Below are positions 12,709 through 34,703 of a DNA stretch of 64,000 bases, piece by piece; positions within the stretch are counted from its first letter, which is position 1, and every line of letters starts with the position of its first letter. The position numbers and the translations under genes are program-made. Where the stretch lies: contig MCFH01000040.1 of NCBI GenBank assembly GCA_002104945.1, positions 394,501 through 458,500 on the forward strand. The letters run 5' to 3'. Source of the stretch: Piromyces finnis. Its lineage: Eukaryota; Neocallimastigomycota; Neocallimastigomycetes; Neocallimastigales; Neocallimastigaceae. The notes under the pieces are model-generated. The model worked only from the letters and a program-made list of their open reading frames with translations, did not search any database and had not been told where the DNA came from.

Positions 12709-13402
12709 TTAAATTTCAAAACCCATTATATCATCTAAAATATTAACAAAAGTATTATTATTTTCTTTTAAAAAAGGCTTAAATTCAAAATTTTCTAGAT
12801 TGTTTAAAGTATTGACCAGTTCACTATAAAGTAATATAAAGAAAAATAAAGAATTGGTATAGTTGTACCACATTTAAATAATAAATATATCCATTAAATA
12901 TAATACCTCAAAGGACTTGATATAATGACACCTTTTTTACTCATAGCGTCTGCTAATTCAGATTGATGATTATCCATTAATGTTTCATTAGGAACTACAA
13001 TTATTTTTTTTTTCAATTCTAATGAATCTAATATTGTACCAGAACCTTATTTTATATAAAATTTATTAAATATTTACATTATTATAAAATGAAAAAAAAA
13101 TATATATATATTATACCTGCATGACTAATAATAAGATCAGATTTTATCATATCTTCTTTGAAACCATGTTCTTTTATATTATCAAATTTAAATTTGTATG
13201 TAGTAATATTTAATATTGTACCATTTTTTAAAGTAAATTTATTTTTTGGAAAATCTTCTGGTAAAATAGAATTACCATATTGAATTATGAGATTTTTACA
13301 TCCTATTTTTACTAAGGAATTAAAAAACTCTTCTTTATTAATCTCTTTTAATAATTCATCATATTTTGTTGTTCCTACTGTTACCAAAGTTGTATTTATC
13401 AT
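12709..13402 (-). CDS. ALG13: ALG13, catalytic subunit of UDP-GlcNAc transferase
   Basis: With membrane anchor Alg14, Alg13 forms the enzyme that adds the second GlcNAc to dolichol-PP-GlcNAc on the cytosolic ER face, step two of N-glycan precursor synthesis. Three exons (13117-13402, 12907-13045, 12709-12823) give 179 residues; the yeast protein is 202. The N-terminus carries the family motif [11 protein letters not shown]. The glycosyltransferase-28-type sugar-nucleotide region follows: [12 protein letters not shown] at the first splice junction, then K-I-I-V-V-P-N and D-N-H-Q-S-E-L-A. The exon 1/2 junction falls inside the conserved A-G-S-G-T, which fixes it. There is no membrane segment, as expected since Alg14 recruits it. 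Its start faces the C2CD3 start 477 nt away, so they may share a promoter region. Confidence 0.95.
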
Positions 13403-13879
13403 TTTCTTGTGTCTATCTAGGATAAAAATTACTTTTTTTAAAAAAGTTTATTAAAATATAAAATTTAATTTTTTTTTTATTTTAATTAATAGTAATTTAA
13501 AAAATATTGAAATATATTATTATATTTTTATTTAAAATAATTTAATTTACTTTTAATTAAATCTTTTTAATTATTTTGTATTACCTTATTAAAAAGTATA
13601 ATTATTTTTTTTTTAAAAAAAAGCAAATATATTAAACTTATTATTCTATCCTATTACTTCTTTATCATATTTTTTCTTTCTTTCTTTCTATTTTCTTTTC
13701 CTTTTTTAAGAAAAAATAATAATATAATATATTATAGCGATTTTCATAATAAAATAAAAGAAAAAATCTATACATTTAAACGAAAAAAAAAAAAAAAACA
13801 GTATTAAAATGAATATATTTCCATAAATATTTAAATATAATAATATAATATATTTTATAATTTTTCTTTTTTGGAAACT
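13403..13879. promoter_or_regulatory. Divergent promoter region ALG13 / C2CD3
   Basis: A 477-nt intergenic space between two divergently transcribed genes. It is almost all A/T with a CTTT-rich tract (13675-13705) and a 16-nt A run ending at 13799, about 80 nt before the C2CD3 ATG. No specific factor site is recognised. Promoter function is inferred from gene orientation only. Confidence 0.5.
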
Positions 13880-23636
<9,757 letters not shown>

Positions 23637-23670
23637 AACATTTATTTTATTATCTGTTTATTTACTTTAC

Positions 23671-23892
23671 TTTATTTTATTTTATTTTATTTTATTTTAT
23701 TTTATTTTATTTTATTTTATTTTATTTTATTTTATTTTATTTTATTTTATTTTATTTTATTTTATTTTATTTTATTTTATTTTATTTTATTTTATTTTAT
23801 TTTATTTTATTTTATTTTATTTTATTTTATTTTATTTTATTTTATTTTATTTTATTTTATTTTATTTTATTTTATTTTATTTTATTTTATTT
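23671..23892 (+). repeat. TTTTA pentanucleotide array after C2CD3 stop
   Basis: About 44 tandem TTTTA units begin some 35 nt after the C2CD3 stop codon, in the probable 3' UTR. The apparent poly-Phe/Ile/Leu/Tyr ORF across it is an artefact. Its length makes it a likely polymorphic marker. Confidence 0.95.
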
Positions 23893-24244
23893 ACTTCATT
23901 CACCAATAATATAAATACACAAAAGTCTTTATTTTCTTTATTACCTATCTTTTGTATTTTATTATAATATACCCTTTTCTCAATAATAAAATATAACTGT
24001 ACTATATAAAATAATACACCAATACACCAGTATTTAAATAATATTTAATTTATATTTTTATTTAAATAAATTATATCTTGCAATATTATGAATTTGATAA
24101 TATTTCATTAATAATTATTTTTTATTTATTCATTTATTTATCAATATATTAATTATAATAAATATCTTTATTTGAATGATAAATATATTATTGATTTGTT
24201 AATATATTCTATAAATAATTATATAATTTATAAAATAGACACGA
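23893..24244. other. Convergent intergenic region C2CD3 / CUL4
   Basis: A/T-only 3' flanks of two convergent genes. No separate gene or strong terminator structure is seen. Confidence 0.65.
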
Positions 24245-27200
24245 TTATAAAACATAATGATAAATAGTATTATTTGATAAATCTCTCTTAATATAATCAC
24301 GTTCAATTAAACTTTCAATTCTAATTTTTATATCTTGAGGCTATAAAATTATTAACAATAATTTAAAAAAAAAAATTAATTTCTTTCAAATATATAATAA
24401 ATAAAACACACAAACTTTATATTATTATAAAATTTAACTTACAGTAATAGAAAACTTTAATTGCTTAAATAATTCACTTAATAGTATTGGATGACTTATA
24501 GTTTTGCGAGCTTTCATAATTCTAACAATGGCAGCATCAATCTTCAATAAAATTTATAATATTATTAATTTTCATTATGATATATTTAATATAAAATAAA
24601 TCTTATTTAAACTTACTTGATATTGACGATCTTTAATAACTTTTTCACGAGTTGTTTTTCTTTCTTCAAGACTTTCCTTTGCTTGAATACTATTAATTTT
24701 TAGCACTCTTAAGTTACTTTCAAATTCTTTATTAAATACAAAGGAATCACTTTCAACCACATTCTTTCCTTCGGTATTTTTAATTAAAACTTTATATTTA
24801 CCACATGACAAACTTTGCAATGATTTTTTTAATTCTTTTGTATTCATTTGAGATAAAGTTTCAATTTCACTATAACTTAAAACATCAGTATTATTGAAAT
24901 GCAATAAAATAATGGCCTGAGCAAGTGATACAATTAATTCCTTAGCACCCTATCATATTAAGTTTGGTACTTAAAATTAATAAAAATTATTCGTAATAAA
25001 TTTATATATATATGTATATATATAATAATAATAACCTTGGGAAAATCGGCTTTTAGTACACAAAAGCCTAATGAATTTTGCCATTGTAATACTCTTCCAC
25101 TATGAGACTTTAGGTAAAAGTCTGAAAAAGCATTTTGACATTCTAAAAGCTTTTTTTTAAATATATATATATATATTAATAAAAAAAAAAAAAAAAGAAA
25201 ATAATATATTATTTAAAATAAAAAAATTTTACCTCTTGTGGCATATTGTATGTTGATTGAGGATATGAAGGCCAAAAGCCAGATGTAAGTACATTAACGT
25301 TTAATGATACATTACCAATTCTCGATGAATACTCAGGTTCCTAATATTAAAAAAGAACATATTATAATTATTTAGTTTATTAAAAAAAAATGGAATGGGA
25401 TTTAAATTATTATATTAAATTAATTACTTTAATAAAATCATTAATAAGATCTTTAGAAACACTCATATCTTTAAACATTCCTTCAAGTTTTGAAGTATAG
25501 CCACCACCACATTCTGTATTTACAAAAAAAAAAAAAAAAAAAAAAAATAATTAATTAAATATATTTGCATTTTTTTTTTTAGTTTTAACTTTAATTGTTA
25601 TTGTTATTATTATTTACCATCTTTTAATTTTGCAATCATGCTCTTCTCTAGTTCAATATTTATGGATTTGCTAAATAGCAATAATCTTTTTGAGAGATCC
25701 TTTTTATAATATGCTTCGAAAACATCTTTACCATTAATAAAACGGAATAAGAACATGCATCTTTCTTGTAATTGTTCGACTGTTTCTTCTGGAATGCTCC
25801 TTACTTGTCTTAGCTTATTATCAATATATTTAGATATTAATTCAGCTGGTTTATTTTGTCTTTCATTTATAAATATTTCAAAGCCTTCCTTTACTGTATT
25901 TACGAATTTATCATTATTATTAAAAGATTGTTCTAATACATCATCTAAATCTTTTTTAAAATCTAATAAGGATTGAACCATTACTGGATCTTTTGATGAA
26001 TCCAAAACATAAAATGAACCAGTTTTCTAACAAAGAAAATTCAAGATAAAATTAAATAAAAGTATTAAAATAATAATAATTAATTAGCTTTAATATATTA
26101 AGATAATTATTAAAAAAAAGATAAATAATTTTAATAAATACTAAAACCAAAAATAATATGCATTACTTTTATATAATTTAAGAAATAAATTCTTAAAGAT
26201 TCAAGTAAATCAACTCTATTAATGAGATTATATAATCTTAAAAGATCATTATATGCTTTTGAGCTTATTAAATATTCAAATCCTATAAAATATGATGATT
26301 ATAATTGATAATATAATAAAATTCATTATTTTTATTATTGTTGTTATTGTTATTGTTATTGTTATCAAAATAATAAAAATAATAATTAAGATATTATTAT
26401 TAATATATATATCTTTTAGAAATATATAAATAAAAAATAATAATAAAATAAAATATTTTACCTTTCTCGAGGATAATATTGATATAGCTTTTAATCATTT
26501 CATTTTCAACAATTAATGTGACACTTTTTCTAGTTACACTATCTACATAACCATTATAACACCCTAAATTACATCTTTCAACTTCTTCGTTTAAATAAGT
26601 TTCTACACTTTGTAAATATTCTGCAATTAACTGACCAGAATTTGTTGACATTGAAATTTTATTAATATACAATCTACTTTCTTTTTTATAAAATATTGTG
26701 GATGCCTCCAAAAAGGCATTCTCAAAATCTTCATACATATTTAAATCTATAAACATTTTTATTATTGTTCTTAATAATATATATTTATTTTCTTCTTCCC
26801 CGGTAATAAATTTTTTTTGTCTTTTTTTTTTTTTTATCAATTAATGATATAATGTATTTAATATAATAAATATATATATATATATAATTTTAATATTTTT
26901 ATTTTTAACTATTGTTTTAAGTTCTATTTATTTATGGTGGTTCTAATTTTTCTTTTATTATATTTTACCTGTCTATTTCAATAAGTGCAAGCAATTCATT
27001 AATTGCTTTAATTCTAATATTGGAAACATTTGCAACATACGTTTTAAATAACTCTAAACCTAAAGACCATAATGATCCTGCTTTTACTTCTCTTAATGCA
27101 TATGTACGATCTAAATACAAAAAGATGCTTCTTATCATAATCTTTAAAAATATATATATATATCAGATAAAAAATTATTATATAAAAATACTTAGTATAA

Positions 27201-27769
27201 CAATTAAATAAAAATTTTCATACATACCAATTTTTTACAAAATGAGGTCCATAAATAACTTAATGAAACTAAAAAATTTTGTTCATCAAGTCTTAATTTA
27301 AATATATATATATATATGATAAGTATTGAAATTATATAAATAAAAATATTTTTACAATATTTTTAATAAACATTCCATTTTTACTTTTTTGATATATTTA
27401 TAAACTCCTGTTTAAGATACTCTATTAACTCATTTCTTATGTTTTGATATAGACTTGATGAATAATCATATTTACAAAGATTTTCACAAAGCTATAAATT
27501 AAATTTCAAATTTAAAAAATATTATATAAATATTAAAATATAAGAATGTCATAGAATTATTTTCAATTGAACAAATTATAAAGAAATTTGCATTTTTACA
27601 TTTATTCTATAAAATATAAAACTGTAACAAAAAAACATACTGTATATAATCCTTCTAAACTATCAGATAATGGTGCCGTATTAAATATGGCATCCATTGC
27701 TATTTTTAATCTGTTCCATTCTAAATCAAAATTTATAGCCAAAGTAGGAATGTCTTTTTTTAAAAAAAA

Positions 27770-27806
<37 letters not shown>

Positions 27807-28126
27807 TTAAAATTGAAATGTATATATGAAATTATAAAATTATTTTTTTTTAGAAAATATACTTTCATAAATTAAAAATATTGAAAATGATATAAACCTT
27901 GTAAAGGGGAAAATTCTATTCTTTTTCTTGAACTTTTAACTTCAAATGGTTTTCCTTTTTCAGATAGAAATCCTGAAAGATTATTATCATTATTTAACAT
28001 ATTTATATCATTCATTTTATTAAATTCAGATTTGAATTTTGAACGTTTGTCCTTTTTTAAATAATTATTAAAATAGAATTGTTGTTTTTTTCCTTTCAAA
28101 GAAAATGTTTTTTTCACAGTATTCAT
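24245..28126 (-). CDS. CUL4: Cullin-4, CRL4 ubiquitin ligase scaffold
   Basis: Cullin-4 holds DDB1 and its DCAF receptors at the N-terminus and the RING protein Rbx1 at the C-terminus, for ubiquitination in DNA repair, replication licensing and chromatin control. Fourteen exons were traced: 27898-28126, 27641-27753, 27385-27491, 27228-27291, 26969-27141, 26462-26820, 26167-26282, 25618-26026, 25428-25513, 25233-25340, 25036-25149, 24617-24949, 24443-24541, 24245-24340. They give 801 residues (human CUL4A 759). CUL4 assignment rests on [57 protein letters not shown] and the winged helix. The neddylation site is I-V-R-I-M-K, with Lys about 747. The first 75 residues are basic, Asn/Lys-rich and not conserved. 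Exons of 64-120 nt are common, so the single long ORFs are only fragments. Confidence 0.96.
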
Positions 28127-29506
28127 AAACCTATTATATTTAAAGGATTATCCATTTATGAATTGCATATAATGAAAAAATATATAATTTTAACAATTAG
28201 TATTTATAGAAATAATTAAAATAAAAAAAATAAAATAATAAAAAATAGTTGTTGTTGTCTATTGATTTATTCGTTTGCTTAGAGTTATTTTACAATAATT
28301 ACATACAATTATACAAATATTTATAATATTGAAATGTGATTTATTGTTAATAATACTATAAATTTCTATTTTAACTATTATCCGATATACTATTTATTAG
28401 ATTAAAATATAATGTTATTCATTTTATTTTATTTTTTTTTATCTGGCTTCAATTAAATGAAATAAATGAAATCATATTTTATAAATTTCCTTTATCAATA
28501 ATTTCTTAATTTAATTTACTATTTGATATAATATATTATATTATATATATATTACTTATATGTGTGTTTTCATAATAACAAAGAAAATAAAATAAAAGTT
28601 TATTCAATATTTTTATACTTGAAATATTATCAAATTAAATTTAAATAATTTAATAAAAACATCTTGATTTTCTTTTAATTAAAATATTTTTAATTTAAAT
28701 ATTTCTATGAGAGAAAGAATTTGGAATAAGGAAAATTAATGCAAATATATAATATTTATTATTTTTAATATATCTTAATATATATACTTTTTATACAAAA
28801 ATCTATTATAAGTGGTTTTATCTTAAATATAAATAGTATTTAAATATTTGTAATATTGTAAATTACTACTTATAAAAAAATGAATCATATATTTGACTTT
28901 TAAAACAAAGCTTTTACAATTCATAAATTTTAATTTTTAAGTTAAACATTAAATATCATTTAAAAATTTAAAATTGTATTAAAATACAATTTGTAAAATA
29001 TATTATTTTTAATTATATAAAAAAAAATTTTTATATATATTATTTTTATTATTCTAAAAAATGACATATTCTTTTTTCACTCAGAACAATCTTGGTTAAA
29101 ATGCTTTACTAGATAAAGGATTTTTTATAAATATATAAATTAATAATTATATTTGCTTTAAAAAATATGTAAAATAGTAAATAGTATAAATAATAAATAA
29201 GTAATTTATTTTAAAAAATAATAAAGTAAATAATGTTACATTTAAATTTATTTAAATTATTTACTTAAATTTTATATTATTTTTTTTTTTTAAAAATGAG
29301 TTTATTTTTTAAGAAATCTATTATTAAATTTGTATTAAATTATTTAATATACATGAATTAGTTAATGACAAAAAAAAAATAGTTTAATAATATTAAAATA
29401 TTTATTTTTGTTATTAAATATTATGTAATAATTATTATATGAATTTATGAAGATTAATGTTATAAAGATTAATGTTATAAAAATACATAACTCTACTAAA
29501 ACTCAA
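28127..29506. other. AT-rich intergenic region
   Basis: 5' flank of CUL4 and 3' flank of the GPI-type protein gene. No ORF of note, tRNA or recognisable repeat family is seen. Confidence 0.65.
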
Positions 29507-30269
29507 TTAAAAAAATATTATATAAACTAAAAACATTATTGCTATGTTAATAAAGACTTGTCTATAGGTAAATCCTGGAATAAATGAATCTTCAACTACT
29601 GTATTAGTATTAGAAATATGATCGGTAGCATTAATAGGTCCATTAATATTGGTTAAGGTACTATTTTGTTTGTTAAATGTATTACTATAAATGTCATTTG
29701 AATTGGTAGAATTATTGTTATTATTAATAGTATTATTAGCATTATTTGCAATATTATTTACATTATTATTGCTAGAATTACTGTCGTTATTATTATTTTG
29801 TGTCGAAGAAGTTGCATTATTACTATTATTGTTATTGTTATTGTTATTGTTATTGTTATTACTGGTTGCAGAAATATATTCTGCTGGAGTATTAAAATAA
29901 TTATTTTGTACACAATCAATATAGCATTGGTTTAAGTTTGCCCAATCAGTTGGTAAATTATTTGGATACTTTGCTAAACAACCATTCTGACAATCAGCTG
30001 TTTTCAATACTGAATTACGATCTGGGGAAGGTACATTATAACAAGAAGCTACACAATTTAATTCATCATTACAATTTAATTCTTTTAAACATTCTTCAGG
30101 AGCTATTTTATAAAATTAATTTTTAATTGTTTATTATTAATGATAAATTATATACTTTTAAAATTCTAGGATATCTTCATTTAATAATTTAATAATACTT
30201 ACTTGAAAAGGGTAAACTACTAATACCATAAATAAATAATAATTGAACGAAAAATCTTAATTTATTCAT
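29507..30269 (-). CDS. Secreted Cys-rich, Asn-rich, probable GPI-anchored protein
   Basis: A 220-residue cell-surface candidate of unknown function. Two exons (30203-30269 and 29507-30102) join in frame. Residues 1-20 form a typical signal peptide, with a short basic start and then a hydrophobic core ending near S-S-L-P-F-S. Residues 26-95 hold eight cysteines, including the repeated pattern C-x3-C seen in C-V-A-S-C, C-Q-N-G-C and C-Y-I-D-C, which suggests a small disulfide-bonded domain. A Ser/Thr/Asn-rich spacer with an Asn run follows and has many possible N- and O-glycosylation sites. The last 20 residues are hydrophobic and end at the C-terminus (V-Y-I-I-F-F), as in a GPI-attachment signal; a tail anchor is the alternative. 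I do not recognise a named family. Confidence 0.8.
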
Positions 30270-32957
30270 GATACTAATTGTTATTTTTAAATACTATCAA
30301 ACTGTTAATACACTATTGAATGAATATAATTAATTTTTTGATAATAGAAATTTATAAATGATATTTTGAAATAACTTATTTTTCGAAAATTTGAATATAT
30401 ATATATATAAATGAAGTGATTATAAAAAAGAAAGTTGCCGCTATAATTCCTTTCTATAATCTATTATTTTATTTTAATCAATTACTCTTTCAACTCAATT
30501 ATAAAAAAAAATAAAAATAATGAAAAAAAAAATATTCAAGGATAGATTATTATTAAATTAATGTTAAATATTATATTTATACATTAATATATTATATTTT
30601 ATATAAATATATTTGTATTTCATTTATTTAATATAAAATAAATTAATTATATATTATTTAAAATTTATATCTTAATAATTAAGATTATTAGTAAAATATA
30701 ATACTAAAAGTAAAATGGTGCCATATTGATTTTGTATTCTAATATATTTAAATTTATTGTAATATATTATGATTAATTGTTATTGCTTTTAAATTTTTAA
30801 TTATTTATATGCGTAACATTTAATATTTTTTAAAAAATTCTATAATTTTATAATTTAGATATATAATAAATAAAACTTTATTTGTTCTTAATAAGAATAA
30901 AACTATTCAATCCACCGACCTAATTACCAAATAAAAAACCATTAAATTTTATAAAATTCATTCCAATTTTATAAAATTTAATGGTTTTCAACATTCTTTA
31001 TGATTTCAATTATTCTTTAGCATTTTATTATATTTTTATACATATTTTACAAAATTTTATGTAAATTTATTCAGAAAAAAAATTACATATATTAAATATT
31101 TTTATAAACTTTAATTATTATGTTTTTCTATTAAATTTTTTTTTAAATAATTAACCTTTAAAGTTTTCTTTCTATAAAAAAGGAAAATATATTGCGGTTT
31201 ATTTTACCTAAATATGCAAAGAAGTAAAGTTTATTTTATATGTATATTAATAATTAATAACATTTGCAATATTTCCATAATAGTATCAATTGCAACTAAT
31301 TTTAACCTAAGCAATTACTAAATCAATGAGTTTTTTTTTTTTTTTTTCTGATAAATTAATAATAAAAGAATATAAGGTTATCAAATTTTAATTATTTATT
31401 GAAAAAAGGACACTCATTTATAAATAAATAGTAAATATATGATGAATTGATTTTACTAAAAATTAATAATTAGTAACTCAAGAAGAGTTTCAAATTTTTT
31501 CATTATTATATTATTTTCATCAATTGATCCAGTATAAATTAATAATAAACATAAAATGATTTTTTTTTTTTATATGCCTAAATGAAATAACAATAACAAT
31601 TAGCATTTAATATTTTATTTATTTTAATACTAAATAATTATAGCTGTTAATTATATAATTTTTATTTAATTTCTTTTTTCATACTTTTTATTATTTCTTT
31701 ATATGGTAAATATTTTGAAATTTATATTAATTAAAATTTTTGAATTATATATTTAAAATGTGTAAATGAAAAATATTATGTATTCTAGTATTTTTTTATT
31801 AAAAGTAAAGCCATTCTTGTATAAAATAGTTAATAATTGTATTAGACTTTAAATGAAAGTAAAAGTCTATATTAAACTTTAGACAAAATATTAACATACC
31901 ATTTATTTAACATTAAGCTCTTGATAAATATTAAAGAATTAATTATTGTCAGCTAATAGCAAAAAATATGACTTTGGTTTGCAGTTCCTCAGTTTCTCTT
32001 AAAAATTAAAATCCTTAAAAGTTTTTGTCTATTAAATTAAGCTGTCGTCAAAACTTATTCCTTCAAGAAGAAATTTTAATTATAACTTAATGAATTTTCT
32101 TATTATATCACTAAAAAAAATTAATGTATATAATTAAAAAAAAAAAGTATCAATAATAATTTACTTTAAAAATTTTGCATTATAATGCCATGGGAAAAAG
32201 TATCACAATTTTATTAAATATTAGTTATGATTCCTTTTTTTTTTTAATATAAAAATAAGCATAACCCCCTTCACGTAAAATGGAAATTTTATCAAATAAT
32301 ATACTAATACACTTTAAGCTATAAAGCAAATAAAAAATTATATTTCAAAAAAAAAAAAATAGTAATAAATAACAACCTAATAATTGCATTCACCATATTA
32401 TATTTAATTATTATTTTAAATAAAAGTCATACAACAATCAAATAACATCAACTATATCATACTTTACAAGCCCAATTTATCTTAATATTATTTTTACATT
32501 TTTTCAAAATAATTTCCACCTTTTCCATTAAATATTTTCTGTTACATATTCCTTAATTAAAACAACCCTTCAAATTTTATACGTTTTTATCTATTATTCC
32601 ATATATTTATTAAATTACTCTAAATTTCTTGTTCTTGCTTCTACAATAATATTTTATTTTAAAATATGAATGCAATAGTTAATTATCACTTTCCTATTGA
32701 TTTTTGCGTTTTATCTGAATCATTTAATTATGCCAAATTATTTAATTATAACTAATTATATCCTTAATAATATATTTTTAAATATTATTTATTGAGAAGA
32801 GTGTTTCATAAATAATTGGTTTTTAAACAACACAAAAATTGTAATTCTCATGTTTATTTGATTTGTATAATTCGATATTACATTGAGTGAAACTTTTATG
32901 TAAGTACATTATTATTCCACTCAATAGTTCACTATAAAATTTTACAATTTCAAGTGT
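30270..32957. other. Long AT-rich intergenic region with a strong hairpin
   Basis: 2.7 kb without a supportable gene. It contains the perfect 24-bp inverted repeat at 30935-30988. Around 31930-32090 the sequence is slightly less A/T-biased but all frames are broken. Confidence 0.65.
30935..30988. repeat. Perfect 24-bp inverted repeat with 6-nt loop
   Basis: Arm 30935-30958 and arm 30965-30988 are exact reverse complements, separated by CATTCC. The outer end of each arm carries the mixed sequence AAAACCATT / AATGGTTTT, so this is more than a simple A/T palindrome. It could form a cruciform or a hairpin RNA. Confidence 0.85.
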
Positions 32958-33460
32958 TTAACGAAGACGTCTGGCTTCACGTTCAGATTCGAGAAGAGTA
33001 AGGATATCACCTTCCTTGACTGGACCCTTAACGTTACGGATGATGGAACGGTTCTTGTCATCGAGGAATTCGACACGAACTTGGGTAACACCACCACTTT
33101 ATATGATATAATTGAAACTTGTTAATATCTACTTACATCACTTGTATTATTTATAAAAGTATTGTTTATATATTTACCGAGAACCGGTACGACCAAGAAT
33201 CTTAGTAACCTTAACGTCCTTTGGAGCTTGAGCACGATCCTATTTTCAAATAATTTAAATCATTAATAGTTTAGTTATTTGTCAATATTATATTATATTC
33301 TTTTAAAAATTAATCCATCTATCTTTTCATAACTAATAAAAACTTTCAAAAGTTACAATTTTTTAAGCAAATAATTTCATAAAACAATCATCAATCCATC
33401 ATTTCTAAAACTACAAATTCATTCATTAAAAAAAAATAATATAAAAAAATATAATACCAT
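32958..33460 (-). CDS. RPS28: 40S ribosomal protein S28 (eS28)
   Basis: A small-subunit ribosomal protein near the mRNA exit and E site. Exons are 33458-33460 (only the ATG), 33178-33239 and 32958-33096. Joined they give exactly 67 residues, the same length as yeast Rps28. The sequence shows [23 protein letters not shown] and the invariant end [10 protein letters not shown]. The start codon is separated from codon 2 by a 218-nt intron (GTATTA to ATAG). This was chosen because exon 2 has no ATG and starts directly with D-R-A-Q. Codon use is visibly richer in C/G-ending codons (CGT, GTC, ATC, AAG) than neighbouring genes, as expected for a highly expressed gene. ESF2, another ribosome-related gene, lies divergently on the right. 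Confidence 0.93.
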
Positions 33461-34703
33461 ATTTATATATACTGTGAAGTATTTTTCAAGAGAGAGTTTG
33501 TTAATCGTTTTACTCTTACAAATTGAATATACAAAATTACAATAAAAAATTAAATGATTTGATTGGATAATTTAAGCCACAAAAAAATTTTATAAAAAAG
33601 AAAATTTTCAAATTATAATAAAATTTCCTTTGAATAAATAAAAGTAAACTAAATAAAAATAATAAACAAATAAACTAACTTAAGTAGTTTAAATTGATTA
33701 TTATTTAATAGTTTAAAAATTGACTTAAAATGATGAATACAAAAATCATGCACCACCACACTGATGTAATGATGAAAATGGTTCTCTGAACCAAATTATT
33801 CTGAAAGTCAATTACAAATTATTTAATGTAAAAATTTTTAATATGTTATGATTTCATTCATTCTTAAATACAATATAAAAATAATTTATAATGTATTTAA
33901 GAATGAATGAAATAAATTAGTAAATAATAAGCTTTATTATTTAAATGAAGTCGTAAATTTATTATTCTTTATAATTTTTATTTATCATATTATTTAAGTG
34001 TTTTTTTTTTTTTGTGTAAAATAATTAAGGGTTTTAAAAGTATTTATTCAAACAAAAACTAAAAATATATAAGGGTCAATTTTTCTTTTTTTTTTTTTTT
34101 TTTTATTATTTATTTATTTATTTTTATTTTTAAAAATAAGTAATGTATTGTATGTTCAAGAATTATTTATAGTTGTAAAAATAATAACTTTCTAATTTAT
34201 TTGTTCTTTAATAAAAATAATTTGATAATGCAATTAATAAATATTTCTTTAACATTGTTTTAAAGAACATGATTGTATTAAAATGTTGTATATATTTTAA
34301 TTATTCTCCTTTTATTATAATGTATGTATATAAGATAATAAATATATAAATATTAAATAATTATATGTCATTCAATAATTGATAATGATAAAGACAATAA
34401 AAATTTGGAAAAAAATAACGAAAATTAGAACATAAAATTTCATCAAGAAGCATAAGAAATAATAATAATAATTTCTTCATTTATACAAATACAAATTTAT
34501 ACCAAGTTTTTTCCAAGTTTGAAATTATGTAAATGTATATTTTTTAAAAATGTAACGTAATGTAATTGAATAAAAAATCTAATTTAAATATAAAAAAAAA
34601 AAAAAAAAAAAAAATTAAATTACTAATTTATAAATTACTGAAATAAATTAGTGTAGTATAATATATATTTTAATTATTCTAATTTGTTATTTTAATATAC
34701 ATT
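33461..34703. promoter_or_regulatory. Divergent region RPS28 / ESF2
   Basis: 1.2 kb between two divergent ribosome-related genes. It holds a perfect 22-bp hairpin (33851-33913), T runs near 34001-34014 and 34084-34104, and a 23-nt A run (34592-34614) about 90 nt before the ESF2 ATG. A C-rich patch (33750-33765) is followed by a short GGTTC/GAACC stem. Promoter role is inferred from orientation. Confidence 0.45.
33851..33913. repeat. Perfect 22-bp inverted repeat, 19-nt loop
   Basis: Arm 33851-33872 and arm 33892-33913 are exact reverse complements. They include the mixed-sequence CATTCATTCTTAAATACA, which is unlikely from A/T bias alone. There is no ORF inside. Confidence 0.85.

Noticed and set aside
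33740-33800. Possible box C/D snoRNA (ATGATGA followed by CTGA boxes)
   Set aside because: The distance from box C to the last CTGA is only about 35-45 nt, shorter than typical C/D snoRNAs, and there is no clear terminal stem. Short motifs like these arise by chance.
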